64,000 nt of DNA from NCBI GenBank assembly GCA_030533005.1, contig JAUNJX010000005.1:16881-80880 (forward strand), written 5' to 3'. Below the pieces are notes generated by a model. The model did not search any database and was not told the origin of the DNA. It saw nothing but the letters and a program-made list of their open reading frames with translations. The position numbers and the translations under genes are program-made. Each line of letters begins with the position of its first letter. Within the stretch, counting starts at the first letter, position 1. Below, in pieces: positions 6,880-15,803 of this stretch. Origin of the DNA: Clostridia bacterium. GTDB lineage: Bacteria; Bacillota; Clostridia; Christensenellales; CAG-138.

Positions 6880-8979
6880 ATGCTAACCAAGATTCGCAAG
6901 CGCGACGGTACGATTGTCGCATTTCAACCCGAAAAGATCACCTGGGCTATTTTCAAGGCTGCCAACGCCGTTGGCGGCGACGATTGGGAAAAGGCCGAGG
7001 GGCTTTGCGCGCAGGTGCTGGATATGGTACAGCTGCAATACGGCGAGAGCATCGTGGATGTGGAAGCCGTACAGGATATCGTGGAAAAGGTGCTCATCGA
7101 AAACGGGCATGCGCGCACCGCAAAGGCGTATATCCTGTATCGTGAAAAACGGCGCGGCGCACGGGAGGCCAACGCCCTCATCGGCGCGACCATCGAGATG
7201 TTCTCCAATTATTTGGACGATCAGGATTGGAAGATCAAGGAAAACGCCAACGCGCAAAAATCCATCAACGGCATGAACAACTATATCCGGGAGAAATTCA
7301 CCCGCCAGTATTGGCTGCATGAAGTCTATCCCGAAGAAATCCGCAACGCTCACATGTCCGGCGATATCCATTTGCACGATCTGGGCTTCTTTGGCCCCTA
7401 CTGCGCGGGGTGGGATCTCAAGCAGCTTTTGATAGGCGGCTTTGGCGGCGTGCCCGGCAAGGTCGAATCCAAGCCGGCTAAACACCTGCGCTCCTTTTTG
7501 GGGCAGATCGTCAACTCCACCTTCACCACGCAGGGCGAAACCGCCGGTGCGCAGGCATGGTCCTCCTTTGACACCTATTGCGCCCCCTTCATCCGCCACG
7601 ACAATTTGGATTACGAGACGGTCAAGCAGGCGCTGCAGGAATTCATCTTCAATTTGAACGTGCCTACCCGCGTGGGCTTCCAATGCCCGTTTTCCAACCT
7701 CACCTTCGATATCGTGCCGCCGCGCACGCTCAAGGATGAGGCCGTCATCATCGGCGGCGTGCCGCAGGAGAGCACCTATGGCGAGTATCAGGCCGAAATG
7801 GACATGCTTAACATAGCCTTTTGCGACGTGATGATGGAGGGCGACAGCAAGGGGCGCGTGTTCACCTTCCCCATCCCCACCATCAACGTCACCAACGAAT
7901 TCAAGTGGGATAGCCCGGTCGTGGACAAGTTCATGGAGATCACCTGCCGCTACGGCATCCCCTATTTCTCCAACTATATCAATTCCGACCTTTCGCCGGA
8001 GGACGCGCTCTCCATGTGCTGCAGGCTCAGGCTCAACACCAAGGAATTGCGCAAGCGCGGCGGCGGCCTGTTTGGCTCCAACCCCCTTACGGGCTCCATC
8101 GGCGTCGTCACCATCAACCTGCCCCGCATCGCGTATCTTTCCAAGACCGAGAGCGAATTCCGCAGCCGCCTTTGGCAGATGATGAACGTCGCGCGCACGT
8201 CGCTTGAGATCAAGCGCAAGACCATCGAGGAGCAAACCGTCAACGGCATGTATCCCTACGCCGCGCACTATCTGCAAAACGTGAAGGATCGCACCGGCTT
8301 TTACTGGTTCAACCATTTTAACACCATTGGCCTTGTCGGCATGAACGAGGCATGCCTCAACTTCCTCGGCAAGGACATCACCACGCCCGAGGGGCAGAAG
8401 TTTGCCAACGACACCTTGGATTATATGCGCGCCACGCTCACCACCATCCAGGAGGATACGGGGCATGTATACAATCTTGAGGCCACGCCCGCCGAGGGCA
8501 CGAGCTACCGCCTTGCTAGCCTTGATAAGGAGCGCTATCCCGATATCATCACCGCCGGGGAAAGGGTGCCCTATTACACCAATTCCTCCCAGCTTCCCGT
8601 CGGCTTTACGGACGATATCTTTGAGACCTTGGACTTGCAGGATAACCTGCAATGCAAGTACACCGGCGGCACGGTGCTGCACCTGTATCTGGGCGAGCAG
8701 ATCAAGGATATCAGCATCGCCAAAAAGCTTTTGAAAAAGGCATTCACCAACTATAAGCTGCCCTATCTCTCGCTTACGCCCACCTTCTCCGTCTGCCCCG
8801 AGCACGGCTACATTTCGGGCGAGGTATACAGCTGTCCCGAATGCGGGCAGGATACGGAGGTATGGAGCCGCGTGGTGGGGTATCTGCGACCCGTGCAGCA
8901 TTATCACAAGGGCAAGCAGGAGGAATACCGGCAGCGGGTGAAATACGTCATCAAGCCCGAGGAGCTGCAGGCGCAATGA
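6880..8979 (+). CDS. nrdD: Anaerobic ribonucleoside-triphosphate reductase NrdD
   Basis: Class III glycyl-radical enzyme that reduces ribonucleoside triphosphates to deoxy forms under anaerobic conditions. An N-terminal ATP-cone (about residues 1-95, starting LTKIRKRDGTIVAF) gives allosteric control. The catalytic barrel follows. Near the C-terminus is a zinc site with two Cys pairs (CPEHG and CPECG), then the glycyl-radical loop RVVGYLRPV with Gly about 667. 699 residues is normal. AAGGAG precedes the ATG at a good distance. Its stop overlaps the start of the activase gene nrdG (ATGA), so the two are translationally coupled. Probably repressed by NrdR through the upstream boxes. Confidence 0.97.
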   Translation: MLTKIRKRDGTIVAFQPEKITWAIFKAANAVGGDDWEKAEGLCAQVLDMVQLQYGESIVDVEAVQDIVEKVLIENGHARTAKAYILYREKRRGAREANALIGATIEMFSNYLDDQDWKIKENANAQKSINGMNNYIREKFTRQYWLHEVYPEEIRNAHMSGDIHLHDLGFFGPYCAGWDLKQLLIGGFGGVPGKVESKPAKHLRSFLGQIVNSTFTTQGETAGAQAWSSFDTYCAPFIRHDNLDYETVKQALQEFIFNLNVPTRVGFQCPFSNLTFDIVPPRTLKDEAVIIGGVPQESTYGEYQAEMDMLNIAFCDVMMEGDSKGRVFTFPIPTINVTNEFKWDSPVVDKFMEITCRYGIPYFSNYINSDLSPEDALSMCCRLRLNTKELRKRGGGLFGSNPLTGSIGVVTINLPRIAYLSKTESEFRSRLWQMMNVARTSLEIKRKTIEEQTVNGMYPYAAHYLQNVKDRTGFYWFNHFNTIGLVGMNEACLNFLGKDITTPEGQKFANDTLDYMRATLTTIQEDTGHVYNLEATPAEGTSYRLASLDKERYPDIITAGERVPYYTNSSQLPVGFTDDIFETLDLQDNLQCKYTGGTVLHLYLGEQIKDISIAKKLLKKAFTNYKLPYLSLTPTFSVCPEHGYISGEVYSCPECGQDTEVWSRVVGYLRPVQHYHKGKQEEYRQRVKYVIKPEELQAQ

Positions 8980-9659
8980 ACATAGCGGGTCTACAAAAAA
9001 GCAGCACCATCGATTTTCCGGGGAACCTTGCCTGTGTGCTCTTTACGCCCGGCTGTAATTTGGACTGCTTCTATTGTCACAACAGGGCGCTGCTTACAAA
9101 CAGCGCCCCTTTGATGCCTATGGAGGATGTGATGGGGTTTTTACAAAAGCGCGCGGGGCTATTGGACGGCGTGGTCGTCAGCGGCGGCGAGCCTACCTTG
9201 CAGAATGACCTTACGCCCTTCCTCCGCGACGTGCGCGCGCTGGGATACGCGATCAAGCTGGACACCAACGGGCAGCGGCCGGAGGTTGCGGAGGCATTAT
9301 TACAAGACGGCCTCATCGATTATCTCGCCGTGGACGTCAAGGCTCTGCCGGAGGATTATCCTATCGTCACGGGCACAGACGGGTATGAAAGCGCCATACG
9401 GACGCTGCAATGCGCCATGACGCTGGGCATACCCTGCGAGGGACGCACCACCATGTATCCCGGCCTGCGTCCGGAAAAGCTGATCGCCCTTGCAAAAGCC
9501 ATGCCGCAGCTACCCCGCTGGCGGCTCAACGTCTACCGTATGCCCGCGGAATACCGTGAGGAGGACGCGCTGAAGCTGCGCCTCCCCGCCATCGCGGAAA
9601 CCGAAGCGCGGCGCCTGCTGCCAGAGCTTCGCGCCTGTCAGCCGGGCGTGGTGCTGTAG
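8976..9659 (+). CDS. nrdG: Anaerobic ribonucleotide reductase activating protein NrdG
   Basis: Radical-SAM activase that installs the glycyl radical on NrdD. The 227-residue product starts MNIAGLQKSSTIDFPG and carries the cluster-binding motif CxxxCxxC at Cys27, Cys31 and Cys34 (CNLDCFYC), followed by the SGGEP SAM-contact motif. The start at 8976 overlaps the nrdD stop by four bases; an upstream in-frame start at 8841 would lie inside nrdD and add a non-family N-terminus. It ends four bases from the convergent lipoprotein gene, with no clear terminator between. Confidence 0.95.
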   Translation: MNIAGLQKSSTIDFPGNLACVLFTPGCNLDCFYCHNRALLTNSAPLMPMEDVMGFLQKRAGLLDGVVVSGGEPTLQNDLTPFLRDVRALGYAIKLDTNGQRPEVAEALLQDGLIDYLAVDVKALPEDYPIVTGTDGYESAIRTLQCAMTLGIPCEGRTTMYPGLRPEKLIALAKAMPQLPRWRLNVYRMPAEYREEDALKLRLPAIAETEARRLLPELRACQPGVVL

Positions 9660-9662
9660 CCT

Positions 9663-10166
9663 TTATTCCGCCGGCTTGAGCTTATATACACTCCAAAGCA
9701 TGCCGTCGTTGGCTAGCTTTCCCAGCCAAACCTCCGCATCCATGCAATACAGGCGGTATTGATCCCCCACGCTATAGGCGCGTCTTGTCTCATAAGCGCC
9801 TATATCCACAGGCTCGCCCACAAAGTACATTTCCTTCCACGCGTCATCCGTCACATCTATGCACACCGTCTCGTCCGTGCCGTGGGATTCGACGCTTTCC
9901 CCCGTGGCCTCGTCCAGTATGGTCAGGCCGTTTTCTTTAAAAACATAAAGCTGCCCCGTGCCCTCAAAGGGATACGCGGAGCTTAACGGGTTCATGTACA
10001 GGCATTCTTCAAAGGCATAGGTCTTGCCAAAGGGCGCTTCTTCCTGTTGGAGCGCCGCCTGCTGTGGCGCTTCGGGCGCATCTGTCGGCGCGGGCGCTGT
10101 GACAGCGGGCGCGCAGCCCGCAAACAGCAACGCCGCAAGCAATACCATCGACAATCGCTTCATCAT
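9663..10166 (-). CDS. Small lipoprotein of unknown function
   Basis: 167 residues with a clear lipoprotein signal: Lys/Arg-containing n-region, hydrophobic core, and lipobox LFAGC with the lipidated Cys at about residue 18. A Pro/Ala-rich linker follows (APAPTDAPEAPQQ), then an unrecognised, probably beta-rich domain. GGAGG lies nine bases before the ATG. It starts four bases after the SH3-domain protein, so both are probably one envelope-related unit. I do not recognise a family. Confidence 0.75.
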   Translation of the reverse strand: MMKRLSMVLLAALLFAGCAPAVTAPAPTDAPEAPQQAALQQEEAPFGKTYAFEECLYMNPLSSAYPFEGTGQLYVFKENGLTILDEATGESVESHGTDETVCIDVTDDAWKEMYFVGEPVDIGAYETRRAYSVGDQYRLYCMDAEVWLGKLANDGMLWSVYKLKPAE

Positions 10167-10170
10167 GCTA

Positions 10171-11124
10171 TCATTCCTCCACCTTCACATACTTGGCGCT
10201 GACCCACGCGGGGCCGTAGGTTTGAAACCAGTCTATGCGATACCATCCGCCGTATCTTTCTTCCAAGGCGACGACGGTTCCCTTTTTGATCCTGCCAAGC
10301 GAGGCGTGTTCCGTGCCCGGACCCGTGCGCACATGCACGGTGGAACGCATTTCGCCGCAGCCCAGCTCGCCGCAATCGGCGGCGGGGATGATCTCTACGC
10401 CCGGCTGCGCGCTTTCGTCCAGCTTGAGGCATTCGATCGGCACGCAGGACCACCGGTTATTGCTTTTGATCTGCGCCCAATCTCCGGATTGCCCCAGATA
10501 CGTTACGCGCGCCCCCGCCTCTACCTGACCCAAGGCCGGATAGAGCCGATTCGCGCCCTCCCGCACGTCCGCTTCCGTCACCACCGTGGCGTTGGCTTGG
10601 GCTTTATTTGCATCCGGCACGAACACAGCCCGCTGCGCTTCCCAGCTGTCCCCCGCGAAATAGCCGCCCACGGGCGTGCATTTGGCCCATTGCCGCAGCA
10701 GCTCGTCCTTCTTTTCCTCCGTGCCGCAATAGAGGAAGATCGCGCCATGGCCATCGGTATAATAGGTATAGGGCAGCTCCGTGGCGGCATACACGCTTTG
10801 ATCGTCCCGCACAAGCGCATAGCCTTGGATGCAGTCCTTTACCGCCTGCATATCCGCGTGTATGGCGTAGACGTACAGCGTCAGCTTGTCGCCATCCTCA
10901 AAAACATAGTGGCACTTGGTCATCTTAGGCCCGTCCGGAAACGCCAGCGCGTTCCCCGCTGTCGTGCGGGTGAACCGGATATCATAGGTGCAAAAGGCGT
11001 TGGCCAAGCACCCCTTTAACGTATCCAAGGCATACGGCTCGTTATTCTGCAAGCCCAGCGCAGGAAGCGGCGCCGTGAGCAAGAGCAGCACGGCGAGCAA
11101 ACCTGTCAGCATTCTTTTATACAC
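10171..11124 (-). CDS. Secreted bacterial SH3-domain protein
   Basis: 317-residue exported protein. A signal peptide spans about residues 1-25 (MLTGLLAVLLLLTAPLPALG). The middle is unrecognised. The C-terminal half has two SH3b-like repeats: about residues 190-235 (VREGANRLYPALGQVEAGARVTYL) and about 262-317 (VHVRTGPGTEHASLGRIKKGTVV). Bacterial SH3 domains usually bind peptidoglycan. The GTG start at 11124 is supported by GGAGG eight bases upstream. No catalytic hydrolase domain is seen, so a wall-binding or sensing role is more likely than lysis. Confidence 0.8.
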   Translation of the reverse strand: MYKRMLTGLLAVLLLLTAPLPALGLQNNEPYALDTLKGCLANAFCTYDIRFTRTTAGNALAFPDGPKMTKCHYVFEDGDKLTLYVYAIHADMQAVKDCIQGYALVRDDQSVYAATELPYTYYTDGHGAIFLYCGTEEKKDELLRQWAKCTPVGGYFAGDSWEAQRAVFVPDANKAQANATVVTEADVREGANRLYPALGQVEAGARVTYLGQSGDWAQIKSNNRWSCVPIECLKLDESAQPGVEIIPAADCGELGCGEMRSTVHVRTGPGTEHASLGRIKKGTVVALEERYGGWYRIDWFQTYGPAWVSAKYVKVEE

Positions 11125-11241
11125 GGCACATTCCTCCTCTTGCCATCATGATCTATAAGCATTATCGCACGCGCGCCGCGCGCGGGGTATCGCATGCCCG
11201 CATGATTCACCGTTTGTTCACAAGAATTTCTGCGCATTCTA

Positions 11242-11270
11242 TTGCGTTCATGCCCCGCGTGCGCTATGGT
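11242..11270 (+). promoter_or_regulatory. Possible promoter of the 83-residue protein
   Basis: TTGCGT (11242-11247), 17-base spacer, TATGGT (11265-11270), about 40 bases before the ATG at 11311. The -10 is weak. Confidence 0.35.
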
Positions 11271-11310
11271 CATGGTAAGAATCACAGAAAACGCAGCCCA
11301 AGGAGGACGC

Positions 11311-11562
11311 ATGATCACCCTTTTCAACCGCCGCGAGGTTCTCTTGACCTATTCCCTGCAAGCCCAAAGCGACGCTCGCAACGCCTTGCAGGCTGCGGGT
11401 ATCGACTATATCGTGCGCACGAAGAACACCATGAACCACCATGGCGCTGCCCGCGCGCATACGGGCAGCTTCGCGCAGCGCATGGACGCCGCCTATGAAT
11501 ACAAGATCTATGTGCACAAGGCGGATTATGCCAAGGCGCGCATGGCGATAGGCGCCATGTAG
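11311..11562 (+). CDS. Small conserved-looking protein, DUF2007-like
   Basis: 83-residue cytoplasmic protein with no signal peptide. The pattern (repeated mention of a position that moves between residues, DARNALQAAGIDYIVRTK near the N-terminus and YKIYVHKADYAKARMAI near the C-terminus) resembles the small alpha/beta DUF2007 fold, but the match is by eye only. AGGAGG ends four bases before the ATG at 11311, a strong ribosome-binding site that fixes the start. It lies alone between the SH3-protein operon and the GntR operon. Function unknown. Confidence 0.65.
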   Translation: MITLFNRREVLLTYSLQAQSDARNALQAAGIDYIVRTKNTMNHHGAARAHTGSFAQRMDAAYEYKIYVHKADYAKARMAIGAM

Positions 11563-11597
11563 CGCACCCTTATCCATTGCGATTTTCCTTTGCCCTC

Positions 11598-11630
11598 TTG
11601 ACGGCAATCTGTATTACTGCTATAGTACAG
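11598..11630 (+). promoter_or_regulatory. Promoter and inverted-repeat operator of the GntR/ABC operon
   Basis: TTGACG (11598-11603), 17-base spacer, TATAGT (11621-11626). An imperfect inverted repeat overlaps the -10: CTGTATTA (11609-11616) and TAGTACAG (11623-11630), 7 of 8 bases complementary. This fits autoregulation by the GntR protein encoded immediately downstream. Confidence 0.65.
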
Positions 11631-11648
11631 TTCAACGGAGGATGCGAT

Positions 11649-12041
11649 TTGGACTTTTCGGGATTAAAACTCAATGGCGACGAGCCTGTCTATATCCAGC
11701 TTGCGACCCACGTCAAGCGGGCTGTCGCCGCGGGCACGGTGCAGGACGGGGAAACGCTGCCCTCCCGCCGGGAAGTGGCGGCGCGCCTTGGCGTAAACCC
11801 CAACACCGTGCAAAAGGCGTTTCGCTTGATGGAGGAGGAGGGATATATCGTCACACCCCCCAACGCGGCCTCCTCCCTTCGCCTGACGCCGGAGATCATG
11901 GCGCGCATACAGGCGGAACTAAGCGAGGAATTCGTGCGCGGGTTTGTGAAGAAAGCCCGGCAAAACAAGCTATCTCAAGCGCAGCTTATCGCGCTGATCC
12001 AGAAATATTGGGAGGACACGGCATGCGATACTACAAACTGA
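11649..12041 (+). CDS. GntR-family regulator, YtrA subfamily
   Basis: 130-residue transcription factor. The N-terminal winged helix (PVYIQLATHVKRAVAAGTVQDGETLPSRREVAARLGVNPNTVQKAFRLMEEEGYI) is a classic GntR domain. The short C-terminal tail of about 50 residues, with no effector domain, is typical of the YtrA subfamily that controls adjacent ABC transporters. The start is a TTG at 11649, with GGAGG seven bases upstream; the ATG at 11577 lies upstream of the promoter and is unlikely. It overlaps the next gene by 19 bases. Probably represses its own operon. Confidence 0.9.
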   Translation: MDFSGLKLNGDEPVYIQLATHVKRAVAAGTVQDGETLPSRREVAARLGVNPNTVQKAFRLMEEEGYIVTPPNAASSLRLTPEIMARIQAELSEEFVRGFVKKARQNKLSQAQLIALIQKYWEDTACDTTN

Positions 12042-12838
12042 CCAATTTCGTGTATCGATACTTCTTTTTGCAAAACATACTGCTTTGCGCAGGGCTGTTT
12101 TTTACGACCCTCGTCCTGCTTTCGGGCTTCGCGGTCGGCAATACGAATAACGCCCTGCACGCCCTGCTGCCGTATGAGAGCATCATCTATCGATCCGGCA
12201 TGCCCTATGTTTTTGCGGGCGCCTTGTGCTTGCAGGCTTTGCTTACCACCCTTCGCTGCATGGTCGACTTTGGGCGCACGGGCGGCGCAAGCATACTCCT
12301 GCTGCTGCCCGGCTCACGAAGGGTCATGATACTCGCCTTCGTGACGGCGGGCATGCTGGGCGCGCTGATGCTCTACGCGGCGCAAACGCTGGGGCTGCTC
12401 GCGGCCTATCCTTCCATCCTCTGTAGCTGTCAGGACGCGGTGGACGCAAGCAAAAGCCTGCAGCTGCACGCACCCGTCGCCCGCACCAACGGCTTGTTCT
12501 TGGCGATGCTGCGAAGCGATCTTTTTCACATCCTGCTGCCCCAATCCTCTCTGGAGACGCTGCATACGCTGCTGTTGCTGCTCGCCTTTGGCGGCGCGCC
12601 CGCGATCGTGCTGTTTTCTTCCGATCAACCGGATAAGCCCCTTTCGGGCGCCATACTCGCCATCTCCACCATAGCGCTCGCCACCTATCTGCTTTGTCTG
12701 CGCGGGGCGCTATTGGTAAGTGACGCCGATGCCGACGTATCCCGCCTCATCGTCAAATCGGCATGGCTGCTGTGGCCGCTTGCAAGCGTCTGTAGCGCCA
12801 TAGGTAAGCGCACGTCCAAGAAGGGAGGCACAAAATGA
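12023..12838 (+). CDS. ABC-transporter-associated polytopic membrane protein
   Basis: 271-residue integral membrane protein with about six hydrophobic segments (for example NILLCAGLFFTTLVLLSGFAVG near residue 20 and ILAFVTAGMLGALMLYAAQTLGLL near residue 100). Position between a YtrA-type regulator and an ABC ATPase marks it as the likely permease. GGAGG lies seven bases before the ATG, inside the end of the GntR gene. The ORF extends further upstream in another frame over the GntR gene, which is not used. No specific permease family is recognised. Confidence 0.8.
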   Translation: MRYYKLTNFVYRYFFLQNILLCAGLFFTTLVLLSGFAVGNTNNALHALLPYESIIYRSGMPYVFAGALCLQALLTTLRCMVDFGRTGGASILLLLPGSRRVMILAFVTAGMLGALMLYAAQTLGLLAAYPSILCSCQDAVDASKSLQLHAPVARTNGLFLAMLRSDLFHILLPQSSLETLHTLLLLLAFGGAPAIVLFSSDQPDKPLSGAILAISTIALATYLLCLRGALLVSDADADVSRLIVKSAWLLWPLASVCSAIGKRTSKKGGTK

Positions 12839-14295
12839 AAGCGTTTTGCAAGACCTACGCCGCCGCCATCAGCGGCGCGCTATGCCTCATGATCCTCCTT
12901 GGCACGACCGTTTCGCTGTTTGCGCGCGCCGACAAGGGAACCTATACCATCGCCAACGTGACAGGGGACGAAGCGTTGCTTGCTTCCCTCACCCTTCCCA
13001 TGGAGCTGCGCGACGACACGCACACGCAGGAATTGCGCGTGCAGGACGGCACGCTTTTGCACACCTTCCGCAAGCGCGAGATCATCGAAACCGAGATGCA
13101 CACGGATAACAATATCTACGCGCAGCTTATCCCCGCGCCGGACAGCGTAAGCGTGATGGAAGATTACACCTATCAGGCGGGCATGGAAAAGGGCACGGCC
13201 ACGCCCTCCCTCAAGCGCACCGTGGATAAGACCATGCTGGTCATGGACGTCATCTATCGCAAATACCGCGCGGGGCTGCTGGATAGCTTGGGCGGTGTGG
13301 CATATCAATTCGTCACCATCCCCACGGAGGAGACCTACGACGCGGCGCCTGTGGCATTTATCTACACCCATGAGGACAGCAGCGTGGACGCAGCGGGCAA
13401 TCCCCTATACTACCACAGGGGGCTTGCGGAGGAAATGGATACCGCGTTTCTCGCGGCGATCAACGCCGTCCAATCCAATTGTATAGCGGTGCTGCATGAC
13501 AGCGTATATGCGCTCACGCCCTGCCTCCCCGCGTGCGGGGGCAACGCCGCCGTGTACCGGGTGGAGGACTGGCAGCCGGACAGCTATACCATAGAGCCGG
13601 AAACGGTGGAGGGCTACGCCTTATTGCCCATAGAGACCCTTTCGCAGGGCAAGGCTACACCCATCTTCCGCTTCCCGGCGGCGGGTGTGCGAACGCTGCG
13701 GCTGGACGCGGTGGACGGGCTTTTATGCCTGCTGCTCGTGGAAAATGATACATTGACGCTGCGGGTCTATACGCCGGAGGGCGAGCTGCTGCGCCGGGTG
13801 GAGCTGGGGCGCTATACGGCGCAGGATGAGGTGTGGACGGACGCCGTCGTCACCCATGACGGCGCAAGCGTGCTCTGCTACCGCTTGCAGCAGCGCAGCC
13901 GCGTCTATGACAAAGATATACGCGCCTATGTGGATGCGGGCATGGAGGATATGCTCTATGCCGTGGATCTGCAAACGGGCACGCTGCTCTCAAGCCTTCA
14001 GGACGAATGGAGCTCGATGGATTTCGGCTTTGCAAAGGGACGCTGGGTGCTATCCACCCAAGGGACGCTTCGCTTGCAAGGGGACAGCTTCATCGCCTAC
14101 GAAGCCCGCTTCCTCATACTGGACGCGCAGGGTGAAACGCTGTGCAGCTTCGATGTGCAAACCGACGCGTGGCAGGATCAAATCAGTCAGCTGCAAAGCG
14201 AATATGATCTGTCGCATGGGGACTACCGGTTGAATAGCATGCAAAAATACAGGACGCTGCATGTGGATATGGGCGGCCTTACATGGGGGGCTTGA
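12835..14295 (+). CDS. Membrane-anchored extracytoplasmic protein of the GntR/ABC operon
   Basis: 486 residues. One N-terminal hydrophobic helix (about residues 9-30) is followed by a large extracytoplasmic part. Its second half contains repeated short beta-like stretches (LRLDAVDGLLCLLLVENDTLTLRVYTPEGELLRRVEL; YAVDLQTGTLLSSLQDEW; FLILDAQGETLCSFDV), suggesting a beta-propeller-like fold. It overlaps the permease gene by four bases (ATGA), and its end runs up to the ATPase start. I do not recognise the family; a substrate-binding or signal-sensing role in the transporter is an inference from context. Confidence 0.7.
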   Translation: MKAFCKTYAAAISGALCLMILLGTTVSLFARADKGTYTIANVTGDEALLASLTLPMELRDDTHTQELRVQDGTLLHTFRKREIIETEMHTDNNIYAQLIPAPDSVSVMEDYTYQAGMEKGTATPSLKRTVDKTMLVMDVIYRKYRAGLLDSLGGVAYQFVTIPTEETYDAAPVAFIYTHEDSSVDAAGNPLYYHRGLAEEMDTAFLAAINAVQSNCIAVLHDSVYALTPCLPACGGNAAVYRVEDWQPDSYTIEPETVEGYALLPIETLSQGKATPIFRFPAAGVRTLRLDAVDGLLCLLLVENDTLTLRVYTPEGELLRRVELGRYTAQDEVWTDAVVTHDGASVLCYRLQQRSRVYDKDIRAYVDAGMEDMLYAVDLQTGTLLSSLQDEWSSMDFGFAKGRWVLSTQGTLRLQGDSFIAYEARFLILDAQGETLCSFDVQTDAWQDQISQLQSEYDLSHGDYRLNSMQKYRTLHVDMGGLTWGA

Positions 14296-14297
14296 AG

Positions 14298-15005
14298 ATG
14301 CTGGAAATAGAAAAGCTAAGCTACAGCTACGCCTATGACGAGAAGGTGCTCAGGGATGTAAGCCTGTCGTTGGGTAAGGGCGAGATCGTGGGGCTGCTCG
14401 GCGAAAACGGCGCTGGCAAGACGACGCTATTTAAGTGCGTGCTGGGGCTGCTGCCGCATCAATCCGGCACGGTGCGCTTGGACGGCGCGCCCCTTTATAC
14501 CCAGCGGGAGCGTATCGCCTACATCAGCGGCGAGGGCGCCTGTGTGGGTCGCCTCACGCCCGCGCAGACGGGCGAATTTCTCGCGCAGTTCTATCCCCGC
14601 TTCCACGCCGAGCGCTACAAAAAGCTGTGCCGCTTTTTCGAGCTTGCCGACCGCCCCGTCATGGAAATGTCCAAGGGCGAGCGCGCCAAGGCGGAGCTTG
14701 CGGCAGGCTTTTCACGGGGCGCCGATTACATCCTCATGGACGAGCCGTTCAACGGCAAGGACGTATTTACCCGGCAGGATTTCCTGCGCATCATCGCGGG
14801 GATGCTGGATGGAGAGACCATCCTCATCTCCACGCACCTTGTCAGCGAGGTGGAAAGCTTTATCGACCGCGTGCTGATCCTGCATAAGGGGGAGCTCGTT
14901 GCGGACGAGAGCATGGACGCACTGCGGCAGCGCACGACGCTGCTCGATCTTTTGCGGGAAAAGATCGGCTACGATGAAAACCGCGTCATGGCGTTTTGGG
15001 AATAA
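14298..15005 (+). CDS. ABC transporter ATP-binding protein
   Basis: 235-residue ATPase that would power the transporter encoded upstream. Walker A is GENGAGKT (about residue 37), Walker B is YILMDEP, and the switch histidine is in STHL. The signature motif is divergent: MSKGE in place of LSGGQ, as in YtrB/BcrA-like exporters. The ATG at 14298 is preferred because a G-rich stretch lies seven bases upstream and the preceding gene stops at 14295; an in-frame ATG at 14283 is an alternative. It is the last gene of the operon. Confidence 0.9.
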   Translation: MLEIEKLSYSYAYDEKVLRDVSLSLGKGEIVGLLGENGAGKTTLFKCVLGLLPHQSGTVRLDGAPLYTQRERIAYISGEGACVGRLTPAQTGEFLAQFYPRFHAERYKKLCRFFELADRPVMEMSKGERAKAELAAGFSRGADYILMDEPFNGKDVFTRQDFLRIIAGMLDGETILISTHLVSEVESFIDRVLILHKGELVADESMDALRQRTTLLDLLREKIGYDENRVMAFWE

Positions 15006-15054
15006 CCCAATCGCCATAACGCGGTTCATGATAAACGCTTGATTCTGTTCTGTA

Positions 15055-15690
15055 TTACGCTTCGTCCTTCGCGTCGTTCTTCATATGAAACAGCAGGCAC
15101 AAAAGGCTGTCGCTTAAATTGACGCTCTCCACGGGTATATCGGATATCACATCCTCGGGCGCAAAATTCCATACGCCCTTGATGCCCGCCGCGGCCATGC
15201 GCTCCGTCATGCCCTGCGCGACGCTGCGGCGCGCCGCGATGATGCCGATATCGATATCGTTTTCCCTGATGTAATCCTCCAGCGCGTCCACATGCAGCAC
15301 GGGTCGTCCGTTGACCTGCGTGCCGACGACGCGCTCGTCGATATCGAACAGCGCCCGCACGCTCACGCCGTCCCGTTCAAAGCCCTCAAAAAACGCCAGC
15401 GCCTGCCCGATATGCCCCGCGCCTATGACGATGGCGGTATGGCGCGTATCGTCGGTAAGTATCTTGCGTATCTGATCCAGCAGCGTTTTGACATTATAGC
15501 CGTACCCCTGCTGGCCAAAGCCGCCAAAGCAGTTGAAATCCTGCCGCACCTGCGAAGGATTGAGCCGCATGCGCGCAGCAAGCTCGCTCGACGAGATACG
15601 CTCCGTGCCCAGCGCCTCCAAGCTTAATAAATTCCTGTAATACTTCGGCAAACGGCGTATGACCGCCTCCGAAACGCGCTTTTGCTGCAT
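15055..15690 (-). CDS. rex: Redox-sensing transcriptional repressor Rex
   Basis: 211-residue homodimeric repressor that senses the NADH/NAD+ ratio and controls fermentation and anaerobic-respiration genes. The N-terminal winged helix (about residues 8-60) contains the Rex-typical SSSELAARMRLNPSQVRQDFNCFGGFGQQGYGY. The C-terminal Rossmann domain has the dinucleotide loop VIGAGHIGQALA. GGAGG lies close before the ATG (plus-strand CCTCC at about 15695). It is convergent with the ABC operon and has its own promoter. I found no convincing Rex operator in this window. Confidence 0.95.
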   Translation of the reverse strand: MQQKRVSEAVIRRLPKYYRNLLSLEALGTERISSSELAARMRLNPSQVRQDFNCFGGFGQQGYGYNVKTLLDQIRKILTDDTRHTAIVIGAGHIGQALAFFEGFERDGVSVRALFDIDERVVGTQVNGRPVLHVDALEDYIRENDIDIGIIAARRSVAQGMTERMAAAGIKGVWNFAPEDVISDIPVESVNLSDSLLCLLFHMKNDAKDEA

Positions 15691-15731
15691 ACTCGCCTCC
15701 GTTCCATGGGATGAAAATGCTCGTTTTTTTC

Positions 15732-15761
15732 ATTATACCGCACAAAGCACGAAAGGAGCAA
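15732..15761 (-). promoter_or_regulatory. Promoter of rex
   Basis: Minus strand: TTGCTC (15756-15761), 18-base spacer, perfect TATAAT (15732-15737). Confidence 0.55.
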
Positions 15762-15803
15762 GAATTATCGTTAAAATAATGGCAATCTTATTGCGTTATA
15801 CAT

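Noticed and set aside
6883..8976. A 697-codon open frame antisense to nrdD
   Set aside because: It mirrors nrdD codon by codon in a GC-rich genome, has no family signature, and nrdD is a clear conserved gene.
11217..11232. A TTGTTCACAA-like stretch considered as a Rex operator
   Set aside because: It matches only part of the TTGTTAANNNNTTAACAA consensus and is not in a promoter of a fermentation gene.
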